Assembly (NCBI GenBank): GCA_024362935.1
Contig: JANCRA010000019.1
Coordinates: 6,816,501-6,880,500 of the forward strand
DNA length: 64,000 nt
Reading direction: 5' to 3'
From: Setophaga petechia
Lineage: Eukaryota > Chordata > Aves > Passeriformes > Parulidae
Shown here: positions 26,885 to 37,973 of the stretch, piece after piece
Numbering within the stretch: the stretch's first letter is position 1
How the letters are laid out: each line of letters starts with the position of its first letter
Position numbers and translations under genes: made by a program
The notes under the pieces: model-generated
What the model was told of the DNA's origin: nothing
What the model saw: only the letters and a program-made list of their open reading frames with translations
Databases searched by the model: none

Positions 26885-26910
26885 GTCTTGTGAACACCAC
26901 CACAGTCTTG
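26871..26910. repeat. 20 bp tandem duplication covering LTR end and target site
   Basis: 26871-26890 holds the last 14 bases of the LTR plus GTCTTG. The next 20 bases, 26891-26910, repeat it with one change (C to T at the first base). The right target site is therefore present twice, at 26885-26890 and 26905-26910. Confidence 0.9.
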
Positions 26911-27993
26911 CTCTCAGAGACATGGGCCTCTGATCCCTGGTCTCCCTCCATTCACTGACAGTTTTATTCCCTTCAGTCTCTCCAGTTGCTGCCGTTCAGG
27001 ATTCCAAGTCCAGTTGCTGGTCCTTGGACTCCCTACCGAGACGTGCACACACACAGAGAATAGATAGATCTATTTTCTAACACCACTTCCTCCCCAGGTC
27101 ACCTACATCAATCTATTTCCCTGCCTTTAATTCCTCTTCTAAATGTCTTATAAGTCTTCTGCAATCACAAAATCTTCTTCTCTTCTGCCCTATATTGCAT
27201 CTGATACCCTTGGGGCATCAAACCTCTTAAGTATGAGAGATACTCCAAATTGTGTCATCATGGTGGGTTTTATACCCAGACTGAGACTCCTGGGACAGCC
27301 CTGCTGCAGGGGTTGGCAGAGTGTTTCTTTTCCCTAAGTCTCTGTGGGTTCCCACCTGCCCTTGTGCACCTGTGGTTGTGGAGATGGGCTGTGATGGGCC
27401 TGAGGAAGATGTTACCTGGACTGTCCCCTGCCTGTATTCCTCTGTACGTGTGCAGACCTTTATCACAGATCCTCACATGGGTTGTCTTCAGATATGGCTG
27501 AACTTTTGTTCCAAAGGGGTACCTGATGCAAGAGGTATTGAATTTTCTTGCTGCTGTGGTTATGTGAACATAAATGTCAAATGAGGATATAAATGGGTAA
27601 AGGTGTCCTGTTCTTGTTCACATATTCAAAGGTATAACTGTGCTGAAATGAGATAAAAGACAAATACTGAGACTGAGGCAGGAAAAATTCCAACTCCGAA
27701 GATTTAGTATTCTTTTCCACTTGGAGAAATGTGCAGGCAAATACAAAAAGGTCAGAAGGTGGCCACTGACTGAAATCATGCAAAAGATGACCAAAGCAAA
27801 TAGTAATAACACAAGCTATCTCTACAAAATTTTTATCCCTGTTTTATCACTCAGGAGGCACAAATTACATATGTAAATAGTCAAGCTTCTTTATTGTAAA
27901 ATTCATTAGCAAATGTGTTTTTCAAAGCTGATAATTTTCTTGCATGTCATGAAGAATATATATATATTTTTAGACTATTGCTCCAAATATTAC

Positions 27994-28029
27994 TAGTGGA
28001 GATTAGAGAGCAGTTAGTGGAGATTAGAG
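27994..28029. repeat. Short direct repeat, 15 bp unit
   Basis: TAGTGGAGATTAGAG occurs at 27994-28008 and again at 28015-28029, a small tandem duplication with a 21 bp period in intron 7. Confidence 0.85.
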
Positions 28030-31000
28030 TGAGAACTATAATTCTAACTGAAATGTCCTAACCTGATATTGTTTGTGCATTTGTGTCTTCTATATTAATA
28101 TATGCACCAATTCTGAGGAAGGTAGTCCCTCTTAACCAGTATCAGCCATTAAGGATTTGTTCTCTTTTAGCCTTAATTCTTCACTAACCTGTATCTTTAC
28201 CCTCCTGTCATGGCAAAATACCAAATACCCTTTATGAAAGCCAGGTGGTGACAAAACCAGAGATTCAATCTTGCTGTTTGACAGATTGAGCTAAAATGAC
28301 AATTTCATTTAAGTGGGCATGTCATATGGAAAAAAGGGAAAACCTGGAGCAATACTGTGCAAAACTGTTCTGGGACCTTAGTACGCCAGCATAAAGAGAG
28401 GACTGAATAGAAACAGTTGGACAATTTTAATGTTGTGTGTCATTTAACATCTCTCCAGGTTTTGTGCTCTTTGGCCAGTTTGTCTGTTTACACTGGCAGC
28501 CTGGTGGGAGTGAATTTGCTCAGTGAAGCACTCAGTGCTAAAATCCCACTTAGTTAAGTGTCCGATGTGCTCTTTATGGGAGTCTAGAGGGAAGTTACAT
28601 CAGGGTTGTTCTAGTCTGTTCCCCAAGACTGACTGCCAGTTCGTGTCAAGATTGTTGTCAATGTGTTTCTGGAATGTATTATCTGGTGTAGTTTCATCCA
28701 GAAAGGACCTAGTTCTTTGCTCTAAAACCAGTTCATGCTGCACACCAGAAAGAAGGAAGTAGAGCCAGCCAGGGGATTCAGCAGTGTTGTAAGCAAACCA
28801 ATGTCATTACAAAGACAGCTGTGGATCTTCAATTCATTTGCTCTTAGCCAGAATTCTCAAATAATTACTGTATTTTTATTGGAATTATTTTCAAAAAAGC
28901 TGACACTAGGACAGCAGTTTGTACCAAAAGAGAGACCAGTATTTCTGCTATGAAAACTTTCATTTTCAGATTCTCAACAATAAATTCTTCCTTAATTCTA
29001 TTAAGTTTGTTTCCTTCTCCCAGAACATATCAACATATTAACTTAGTCTTTAGTGTGAAGCAACTGGAGGTATTTGTTTACTGTTCATATTTTCCAAAGG
29101 CAAGTGTCCTACTCTTTGAGTTCTGTACATTACTTCTTCCATAATAATTGATAATTATATACTGTGCCTGCAAACTGGGATCAAACTGTCGCTTGTCATT
29201 GGTGAAGGCTCAGGTATATATCAATTTTCTGTATTAGAAACCCTGATTCAGGCACCCAGAATGGGAAATCTGGAAAAAAAGAGTTCTTTAACTCATGTTC
29301 TATTGCCCTTAGTACGCCCTTAGGTTACCTCTTCTTCATAACCAGGAAAACTTCCTTTCTCCTTCTCTTTTGTCCAAGGTAGTTCAACTCCTTATGTTAT
29401 CAACAGATGCCAGAAGCTGGAGTTGGGATTTAAAAAACTCCTGAAGCCTCATGATAGTATCTCAAGAGATAGCATTTTTATAGGCTGAGCAACAAGAAAT
29501 TTGGTACTAGTACACTTGACTGCTCATATGACTCTATGAGTACATTTTATATATTTGCTTCTGTCATTTTTAGCACAATCGTTCTGCTGCTTTAAAGTCT
29601 GCCTTTTAGAAACTCCTCACCTCTGTCCAAAAACACTTTCCTTCCCTTTTTCATCTGTTTCATCCATATGTCCATGTTGCGGATTTTTCTGTTTGGTTTC
29701 TAGAGCTTCTCTAAGGTTACCCTGTGAGCAATTTGAAGATTACAATCACTTATTTTCTGAAAGGTCATTTTCTTTTTTATTGAGTGCTAGCTGAGATTTT
29801 TTTTCCCCTGCTATTCTGTATTAATTAATCCTCTTATATCCTTTATCAAAGTTACTGTGTTTTCCAAGACATTTCTTCTATCACTTTGATGTACTCCACA
29901 TTGGACAGATGCCTAGATGTGAGTCTCACAGGTCCCTCTCAATGCTGAAACAGTTTCTTGACTTCTGTTGAGTGGCTGGTTTTATGAAATATTTTTAAAC
30001 TTCTTTTGCCTTTTTTTTTGCCTATAGGTTTACCTCTCTCTGAGTGTTTTGTCACCCTAGTTTACAGCTGGTGTAGTTTCACTGAATCAGCATATAGTAA
30101 AATGAAATTACTACTACAGAATAGGGGATCAGGCCACACATTTCTATTTTTCAGAATTTTGGGATGGCTTTTTCTTCCTGCAGTGAAGGAGGTCTCCATT
30201 GCAGATGGGCCTGCAGTGAGGACCTTAGAATAGGTTGGATACTCAAAAGAAATGAAAGCACAGTCTCAGAGGCTGAACACATTATCTAGGATTATTTCTC
30301 TTTACTTTCTACACAACAAACTGTGTTTTGTGAGCAATATACAGAAAACTGCAAATGGAAAAAATTTCACATATGGTGAGTCTTTTTGTCTCAGCAGTAC
30401 ATTCAATGGGTAGGTTTGTTCTCCAGATTTGGTTGTATTGTCCCATCAAACAATTGGTGCACCTTGTTTTATCTGTTACAGAGTGGCACCATCACTCTTT
30501 TTCTTTGCTTTAAGCAATCTTTAGCTCAGGAGCCATTAGCACTAGCACCTTTTGTAGCTGCTCTACAATCTAAAGGAACTGCTTGATAAAACTTAAACAA
30601 TCTGAATTCTCTCAGGCTGGTCTGTGCCTAGGCTTCCATTTCACAGAAAAAGCTGAATGTCCACGATTTATTTAGTGAATATTTATTTGAATATGCAGGT
30701 GTTTCACCATAGTAGCCGTGTTCACCACGCTCCAATTAGGCATGTGTGTGTTGGAGAATATTTTCCTTGCTTTATTTTTTGTGTGATTCCTATGAAATGC
30801 ATTGTAACATATGCACAAGTTAAGGGGAATAAACATTCCTTTTATTATCCTAATATAATAGCCTGTATTGTAGTAGCCTATATTTGTAGAAAAATTTAGA
30901 GCACAAACTGGTCTTTTTTGTTAAGAAGGTTCCTGTATAAATAATGCAGATTGTGTAGCTTAAATAAATGTCAGACCTAACATTTTACAGACAGTGAGGG

Positions 31001-31599
31001 ATATATAGACACAAGAAACCATGGAAAATATTTCCCAGTTTTTTACATTTCAAGATGTGCATGCTGTCTACTTCAGACTGATTTATTTAGGCTGGTAGCA
31101 AAGGAAAGCTCTATTTAATGATTAGATCGTTATCGTCTCTCTGGTTACCACAGAGATGCACGGTGCTACAAAATGCAGTATAATTTATTTATCTGTTAAT
31201 ATCTTTGTGTTTTGTTATAATTACCTCTTGTTCTCTTCTCCTTCCATGAAAAGTCTTGTTGGTATTTCGTTTTCATAAACATTTATTGTTAAACATTTTC
31301 TTTAGAAAACTGCATTGAATATGCTTTAAAATTGTGCTTATAGATACTTATTTTTTTTTATCATGGAAATTACTTGTAGTTGTAAGTAATACTATTCTTT
31401 CTATGTAAACAGTCATAGCATAAACACTCTATACCCTTTCCTTTCCTCCCACAGACAGTTTGCATTTTCAAAACTAAGAAAATAAGAGTGTAAAAAATGT
31501 GGAGGAGATTTCAAGTAAATATGTCCCTTTTTTTACTACCTGCAGTGTCTTGCTTTGTGGGTAGTGCAGCCCTGTTATTAAAATTTCTGGTCACAGATT

Positions 31600-31643
31600 A
31601 TTATAATTTTAAGGGTTTTTTTTTTAATTATAATTTTAAGGGG
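31600..31643. repeat. Short direct repeat around a T-run
   Basis: ATTATAATTTTAAGGG or nearly the same phrase occurs on both sides of a T-run, giving an imperfect tandem duplication. Confidence 0.6.
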
Positions 31644-32477
31644 GGTAACCTCTGTCCTTTCTCACTCCTAAATATTTTCCCCCTTCATTATCAGCCTGGC
31701 TCTTTGCTTTCCTGCACATTTTCTGTCATAGTTTGCTGCCACTCCTTATCCTCTGCCCTTCGGCCAGTTATGATTATATTAGCAGTTATGATATAAAATG
31801 TAATTTGGATATATAGTCCAATTATGCTAATTATCAGGTTAATTTATCTTTGCTACTTGCTATTCATATCTAGAATTTGTTTTATCATGATTTTTTAATG
31901 TTAAAAACCTTGAAACTAGTTTTTACAAGGCTCTTCAAATTTTTGAAGATATGTGTGTATTATTGAGATCATTTATATTTCACAAGCAGTCTTGGTACAT
32001 TAATGAATGGATGTGAGCGATGCAATGAGTGCTTGGAATTACAGAAAATAATAAAATTGGTCAAAGAACACCACTTCTATTTAGAGTTATAGTTGTAATA
32101 GTGATAAAGAGTTGGAGACACAGTGTTTTTGGGTAATTTTACGCAGGTTAAAAGAAATACACTAATTTGATTAAGCATAGAGTCTATCCATAACATTTCT
32201 CCTATCTTTTAATACTTGTGGTGCTAGTTTTCTTCCTCAAATATTTGCAGTACTATTTTACTACTTGTTTAGTTTCTCATCTGGGAATCAGAGTAGCTGT
32301 TTTTCAGTGATGGTGGACAGCATGATGTTTGAGTTTTATAAGCTGACTTGGGAGACAGTGAATAAAAAATGTATGGAAATGTAAGATTCTAGTAGCTATC
32401 TGGTGGTTTAAGGGTAACAGTATTTTAACTGGTTTTTGTAGAGTATTGTCCAGTTTCAATACTCTACATTGTAACTG

Positions 32478-32505
32478 TAGATTATATATATATATGTATA
32501 ATCTA
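32478..32505. repeat. AT-rich inverted repeat
   Basis: TAGATTATA at 32478-32486 is matched by its reverse complement TATAATCTA at 32497-32505, with an alternating TA centre, so almost the whole 28 bases can fold back. More TATA-rich repeats follow to about 32560. Confidence 0.7.
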
Positions 32506-33566
32506 TACATATATATTCTGTTTTATATATCATGTTATACTCTGTTTTGTTATATTCTGTTTTCCTCTTCATTCCTTCTAAAAAGGAACTAATTGTGTTT
32601 GTTAGGCCTTCTATTACGTTTTTTCACTCCCAAGAACTGTTAAAATTACACATAAATGAAACAGTAATCTTCCCTGTGATCTACTACATAGCTGCAGAAA
32701 TGGCCAGCTGTGATTAGAATAGAAACACTGCATGGAAAAATTGCCATTAAAAATGTAAACAGGATTTTTTTTTTAAGTCACAGAGAGAAAAATTGAAATG
32801 AAACATAATAGTATATGATCGCTTCAAAGAGTTTTTTAAAAATAAATTTGCACATCTGGATAGTTATAAAAATAATATTAGTGGGGCATAGAACATCTTA
32901 ATACAGTAATTCTAAATTATATTGCAGAATTCTTTGAAGATGTATATATTTTTTGTGTGTAAGACTTTGGTCTAGAGTATAAGGAAAGGCATTAGAAAGT
33001 TGTAAATATATTTTAACTGAGAGCTGTTTTTGGAAGCCCTATCATTCACTAATGACAGCTGTAGAAACCTTCAAAAGCAATGTTCATTTTTTATAGGTGT
33101 GTGAGCTATTTGTCTCTTGCCCACCTTTGTACACGGGGTGAAAATCTAAAACCTTTTCAATTTGTGATTGTTATTCCTCTTTTAAGAGGAAACAAAGGTT
33201 AACAACCCAGATAATTGTTTTGCATAAATCTGGAAGTTGAAAATGCTTTGGTACCAGTGAAAAGTGGCTTTTATTTCAGATGATGAATCGATATAGTTTG
33301 GTGAACTCCAGATAAATTGCAAAGAAAGACTTAGTGAAATAGCAAGGCGTAGCAGTGCTCAGAATAATGTGGTTTTCTTAAGCTTGGTGTTTTCATATTT
33401 TTTGTCAAGAGAATTAAAATATTTGAACCTAGAAGTGACAAATTCATGGATAGCTGTTGCTACTTGCAAACTCAAAAATCAGAGTTTTCTGGCAAAATTT
33501 TGATGAGGACACTTTAGAATCTTGTGCAAGCTGCAAGGATAATCTCAAGTTTTTTTCTTCTTGTAG

Positions 33567-33721
33567 TGCTGGTGTATGAGGTCCACGTATACACAGGATC
33601 TAAACTTGGTGCTGAAACAGATTCCAATGTTTATATCAACATCATTGGGACAAGAGGAGATGCTGGCAAAAGGAAACTCCATAGATCACAGAATAATAAT
33701 GTTAAGTTTCGACATGGACAG
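33567..33721 (+). CDS. Exon 8: first half of PLAT D
   Basis: 155 bp, phase 1 in and 0 out; acceptor ttcttcttgtag, donor GTAAAG. Codons 327-378 read L-L-V-Y-E-V-H-V-Y-T-G-S, then L-G-A-E-T-D-S-N-V-Y-I-N-I-I-G, G-D-A-G-K-R-K-L and, at the end, F-R-H-G-Q. T-D-S-N-V-Y and G-D-x-G-x-R-x-L are among the best kept consensus stretches in the array. The usual T-G-D is T-G-S. Confidence 0.96.
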
Positions 33722-34379
33722 GTAAAGTAAAAACAATACTGCTTCTGATAAATTAGAATAAATTATGGCTAGAAAATTGTTTCATCAAGAAATGTAAAAA
33801 TTCTTTTGTTTACAAGATTTATTCAAGCATTGACCATTTTCCTTATTCAAAATTCCTTACATAATTGCATCATATGGTTAATTTTTATCTGCTTGATCAA
33901 CCATTTACTGAAAGCTTTAGATATTAGAATTTGAGTATTTCAGTTATTTGTATTGCACATATAAATAACAAGGTAACAATATCATATTTGTTGTCCTGAA
34001 CAGATCACTTTAGGTTTTAGAATCAGGTTCTAAATCTGTACTCCTAAGTATGTTTTCCAAACTTGGTGAGGCACATAGGGCTAGAAAATATAATGAAGAC
34101 ACAACATTGAACTTTGAAATACAACAATTAATTGAAACGGATCATTGTGTCATGCCAAAGGTAGCAGTGCTATCTTTGGGGAGTAATTTTCAGGTGTTAT
34201 TTACCTTAGAAAATTTTGAGAGATCCTCCCTGTTTGGCCAGGATGAATATAAAACAACTATATTCATTTTGAAAACAATCAATCAAACAAACAAAAGATT
34301 AAAAAAAAGCTTTTCTATAAAAAGCAATAGCTATAGCTATGTTTGAGACCTTTATCATTTTCCCTGTGTGGTTCCACAG
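33722..34379 (+). other. Intron 8, nothing recognised
   Basis: 658 bp, AT-rich. It contains an open frame at 34050-34346 that reads into the pyrimidine tract and has no domain; I treat it as chance. Confidence 0.7.
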
Positions 34380-34458
34380 ATGGATATTTTCTGCATAAAA
34401 GCTGTCTCACTGGGAGTCTTGGAGAAAGTTCTGATTAGCCATGATGGAGCTGGTCCAG
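34380..34458 (+). CDS. Exon 9: PLAT D, third quarter
   Basis: 79 bp, phase 0 in and 1 out; acceptor ggttccacag, donor GTAGGA. Codons 379-405 read M-D-I-F-C-I-K-A-V-S-L-G-V-L-E-K-V-L-I-S-H-D-G-A-G-P. This is the same strand and H-D-G loop that opens the second half of PLAT B and F. The Met is internal, not a start. The intron that follows, inside the loop before G-W-F-L, is unique to this copy in the window. Confidence 0.93.
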
Positions 34459-36247
34459 GTAGGATTTAATTTCCTAGAGACCAGTCTGTTTTCAAGTCTT
34501 TTTAAAACACAATGCACTTGTTTATGCTGCATCCTTCACAGAAAATGTGACAGAAGGTCTTGCAGTGATAAAAAGTCTTCCTGCAGGTTGGTCACTGTGA
34601 TGGGATGATGAAAAACTGTGGTAATGGACAGAAAAATGGTCATGAGTTTAATGTCATATAGTGTTATTCTACTCTCTGTTTTCACAGTTATTTATAAGAA
34701 AGAACTATTTATTTGCATGTAGAAAACTCTCAAAAGTGTGGCTCACACTGGTAAGACAATCTTTCACTAGACAAACAGTGAAAACTATCCAGGAAGGAAT
34801 TAAAGATATTCAGCAGCTGACAACTGAATACCTGACAAAATTTGAGTAGCTATAACACAATGTCCTCACTGCTTTGGGCAATTGTAGAAGGTTTGAATAT
34901 ATATTTGATCTGTGAAAGTCGATGGGGAACTGTTCCAGGGTGTGACATTGCATTCAGCTTGTAGGTTTTAGAAGAAAGAAGAAAGAATTTGGTAATGAGA
35001 TGAATTTTGGGTACAGGCTCTCGAAGAAGTGTGCATTTTCCTGGAATGATGTAAATGCAGAGAAAGCATTTAAAAGCACCAAAGATGTAAATACTGCAAA
35101 TATGGTTGCAGATTAATATCTAGGAAGATGCTAAGTGAAGAGAGGGATTTTAGGCAGTTCAGGGCTTCACTGATAACAGATTAGAAAAGCCCTTTTACCC
35201 CACTCTGTTCTGAAATGGCCCCAAGCAAAGCCCGTCTTGCTATCTGTACTGCCTAAGGCTCTGAGCAGGCGTGTCTATTACAGGAACAGCCATAACAGTG
35301 CAGCCTTGGAATGGTGTGTAATCTTGCTTCCTGTAGTTCCATAGAATTTGCTGCCTTCAGCATCATGGATGATTGTACACCTGAAAGTTTCACATTGTAG
35401 AAACCCAAGACATAACACAAAAGGCGCTGTGGTGGAGCCCACCTTCCCTCCATTCCCACAGCACCGTGCCATGCTCTCTTCCCTGATATCTCCTTTAACA
35501 GGCAGCACAGATTAGCAGGATCAGCATTACAAATCTGTAACCCAACTCAGCTATCTCAAGATGTTTTTTGACATTGGAGTTCAAATATGTGAGTTTGAAG
35601 GACTGTCTAAACAGGACAATGGATTGAATTCTATCTGTAACAAAATGAATGCCTTGGTAATCCAGAAGGCTGTTCATTGTACTCAGCACAGACAGATCTC
35701 CCAGACATCTTTTGAACTGTACCCAAGACTAGCCCCACATAAACCTTGCCTGAGGTGGCTGAGGGGTTGAGAGCTGGAAAAAGGTGGTGGCTCAGAGACA
35801 CTCAACATTTTGGGGATTCAGAAGGAGAAAGGAGGATTCCTTCAGAGATGGGGTACCCCTTTTTCTCATCACTTGCCTGAGTGACAGGGCAGGACGATCT
35901 TTATTCTGGATTTGGAGTCTGTCTTGAAAGGATCCTAGAACATATGTTTTCTTTGGGACTCCCAGGCTGCAGGGCACAGATGTACTCCCACAGCTACTGT
36001 GAATGAGAAAAGTGAAGGACTTTTGTCCTAGAGAGCAGGGTTTGCTCCATGCACTACCTGGGGATGTCCTTTCTATATGACAGAAACTGCTGCCTTCTAG
36101 GGACTCAGATGCAGCCAGGAGGCAAAGTATAAGGATAAATAGGATGGTTGTTTCTGACCAAAACATCCTGCATGCTGTTTTGCTGCAATGTGCTGCCGGG
36201 TAATGGTTTGAATCAGGTGAAACCTCATAAGCAATGTGACAAGTTTT

Positions 36248-36872
36248 TGTTGGAACCCAGGACATCCCTCTGACTGTCCTGAGCAGACAAGACCTCTGCC
36301 AGGGGACTCAGAGACCCTGGCACAGAGCCCAAAATGCCTGTGGTTTTGATTATGAGCCGTGGAGCGAGTTACCAACCTTAGATGAAGATCAGCAAGCCAC
36401 AAAAGTTAAGTAGAACGATAGTGAATTTATCATGGGGTGAAAAAGTAGATTTTGGGGTTTTTTAGAATGGGGGTTCAGGGGGCAAGATGGAGGGATCTGG
36501 GTGTGTCCAGCCTTTCTCCTTCCTCTTCTTGGCCTCTATCTTCTGCTGTGATGTTGGCACTTTCAGATTGGTTTAGAGTAGAGGCTTACTGTCTAACATA
36601 GGTGATAGGTATTGGAAAGTAATTGTGAATATTTTATATGAAATTTTTAGTATTAAGACATAACACCACTCCAGGGGCAGGCAGAGTGCCTGAACTGTCT
36701 TGCTGAATGGACCTCAGCTGGACAGGAGAAAATATTTTATAGATAGGGAAAAATAAACAACCTTGAGACCGAGAACTGAAGAGCTCTGGCTCATTCTTTG
36801 AGTGATGGGCTGAGAAAAGAGACTTTCTAACTTTTCTTGGGGTCACCCTGACCAGCGAGAGGCCCCGAGACA
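36248..36872 (+). mobile_element. Probable solo LTR (songbird retrovirus-like element), sense
   Basis: About 625 bp, beginning TGTTGGAACC and ending CCGAGACA, with a poly(A) signal AATAAA at 36752-36757 about 115 bp before the end. I recognise the sequence, for example the stretch around 36430-36500, as resembling a repeated LTR of passerine genomes, from memory. No clean target duplication is seen: the left flank is AAGTTTT and the right flank AGTTG, so the ends are approximate or the flank has decayed. No viral reading frame adjoins it. It could alternatively be a member of another long-repeat family. Confidence 0.7.
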
Positions 36873-37030
36873 AGTTGTGAGTGGTGCAGGTACAATGAGA
36901 ACAGGATATTTGAGAAGGGCTTCACAGGACAACCAGACCAGTCACTAGGATGGTCATTGGACGTTGTCTAAAAGATCAGCATGGATGTGCCAGTGGTTAC
37001 TGCGGTTAGAGAAAAGATTAATTCAGTAGC

Positions 37031-37068
37031 CCAGCAGAAGTGAGAGTGCACAGCCCCACTTCTGCTGG
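37031..37068. repeat. Perfect 12 bp inverted repeat (hairpin)
   Basis: CCAGCAGAAGTG at 37031-37042 pairs exactly with CACTTCTGCTGG at 37057-37068 over a 14-base loop. There is no T-run after it, and termination in the bacterial sense does not apply. It may be a relic of a DNA transposon or part of the neighbouring repeat. Confidence 0.85.
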
Positions 37069-37329
37069 TCTCATAGCAGCAAGGCTGAGTGTGTGCTCCC
37101 CACTGACATGCACACAAACACATTTCTAAAACACAAATGTGTGCACACAGCTGGCCATGCAGACCAACACAGGCAGGAACTCAGCATGTACACAAACAGT
37201 ACAAGCGGCCTTTCCCTGTTACCCTCTCCAGTTGGGCAGAACAACAGTCCATCAATGTCAAATACAAAAAAATATGTACAGGATGGATGTATAAGGCCTC
37301 TAGTAGCTGGCCTTAGGCAGTCAGTCTTT

Positions 37330-37425
37330 CTGGTTGCTGGCTTTGGATCCTCGGATCCTCAGTTTTGCCAGTTACTGGCACCAAGAGGTGCCCCTTCAAG
37401 GCCGCAGCCCCACTCCATTTGCACA
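37330..37425. repeat. Diverged dispersed repeat, related to 26220-27035
   Basis: Phrases such as GGTTGCTGG, CCAGTTACTGG and GCAGCCCCACTCCA follow in the same order as related phrases at 26260-26345. The tandem GGATCCTC occurs twice here. A shared repeat family is inferred. Confidence 0.4.
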
Positions 37426-37891
37426 TGAGAACATAAGTTTTAAAGATTTGTTAATTAATATTTTTATATATGCAATAAGAAGTTCACTCACAGAGTATAA
37501 AAATTTCCAGCTTTCACACAAATCTTGATTATGGGCATAAACAGATTTGTATACCAACATTCTTATGCTTGATCACTGGAAATAATCAAAAGATGTAGGC
37601 TGGGATGTGAATGGTGTTGACAGTTCAGAGATGTATGCATGTATTTGTCTCCAAGACAAAAAACCCACCCCTCTTAAAATTAAAACAAAGGCAGAAAAGA
37701 ATTGCATCTCTTAGGAGACACAAAAAATAATAAAGCTTTCATTCTGTTAATATATCTTATTTATTTAGATGAGATCTGTCCAAATATGATCTGTGTTTCT
37801 ATTAGAAAAAGATAATCTGGGCTTTTTTTCTTAAAATTTATTTAAAAAATAGTATGATTTCACATTATAAACTTTTGTCATTTCGACACAG

Positions 37892-37973
37892 GCAGTGGAT
37901 GGTTCCTGGATAAGATTGTCATCAAACATAAAGAAGGAGAGGAAGCTCATGAGGTTGTATTTCCTTGTAATAG
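37892..37973 (+). CDS. Exon 10: PLAT D, Trp strand
   Basis: 82 bp, phase 1 in and 2 out; acceptor tttcgacacag, donor GTATGT. Codons 405-432 give G-S-G-W-F-L-D-K-I-V-I-K-H, then H-E-V-V-F-P-C-N-R. It carries the buried Trp and the F-x-C-x-R motif. The Arg codon is split (AG/A) exactly as the R before W-L is split in PLAT B (AG/G). Confidence 0.95.

Larger units (their letters stand above)
22780..33566 (+). other. Intron 7 (10.8 kb), with two solo LTRs
   Basis: The largest complete intron in the window. It holds a minus-strand solo LTR at 23161-24066 and a plus-strand solo LTR at 26481-26884, the latter inside a GC-richer stretch that may itself be an old repeat. From about 27600 to 33566 the sequence is AT-rich with small repeats (27994-28029, 31600-31643, 32478-32505) and no recognised gene. 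Confidence 0.7.
34459..37891 (+). other. Intron 9, with a sense LTR and GC-rich repeats
   Basis: About 3.4 kb. From about 35160 to 37430 the sequence is richer in G and C than the rest of the locus. It includes a probable LTR at 36248-36872, a hairpin at 37031-37068 and a diverged repeat at 37330-37425. The 157-codon minus-strand frame at 35792-36265 runs into the LTR edge and shows no domain. Confidence 0.65.

Noticed and set aside
32478..32560. TA-rich run as a promoter TATA region
   Set aside because: It is simple-sequence repeat deep in an intron without other promoter marks.
34380..34382. ATG at the start of exon 9 as a translation start
   Set aside because: It lies inside PLAT D and follows a proper acceptor; the frame continues from exon 8.
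35792..36265. Minus-strand open frame of 157 codons
   Set aside because: It has no recognisable domain, runs into the edge of the probable LTR and lies in an intron of the + strand gene. Probably chance or repeat-derived.
35792..37430. Full-length provirus around the 36248-36872 LTR
   Set aside because: No primer binding site, polypurine tract, second LTR or gag/pol-like frames are seen beside it.
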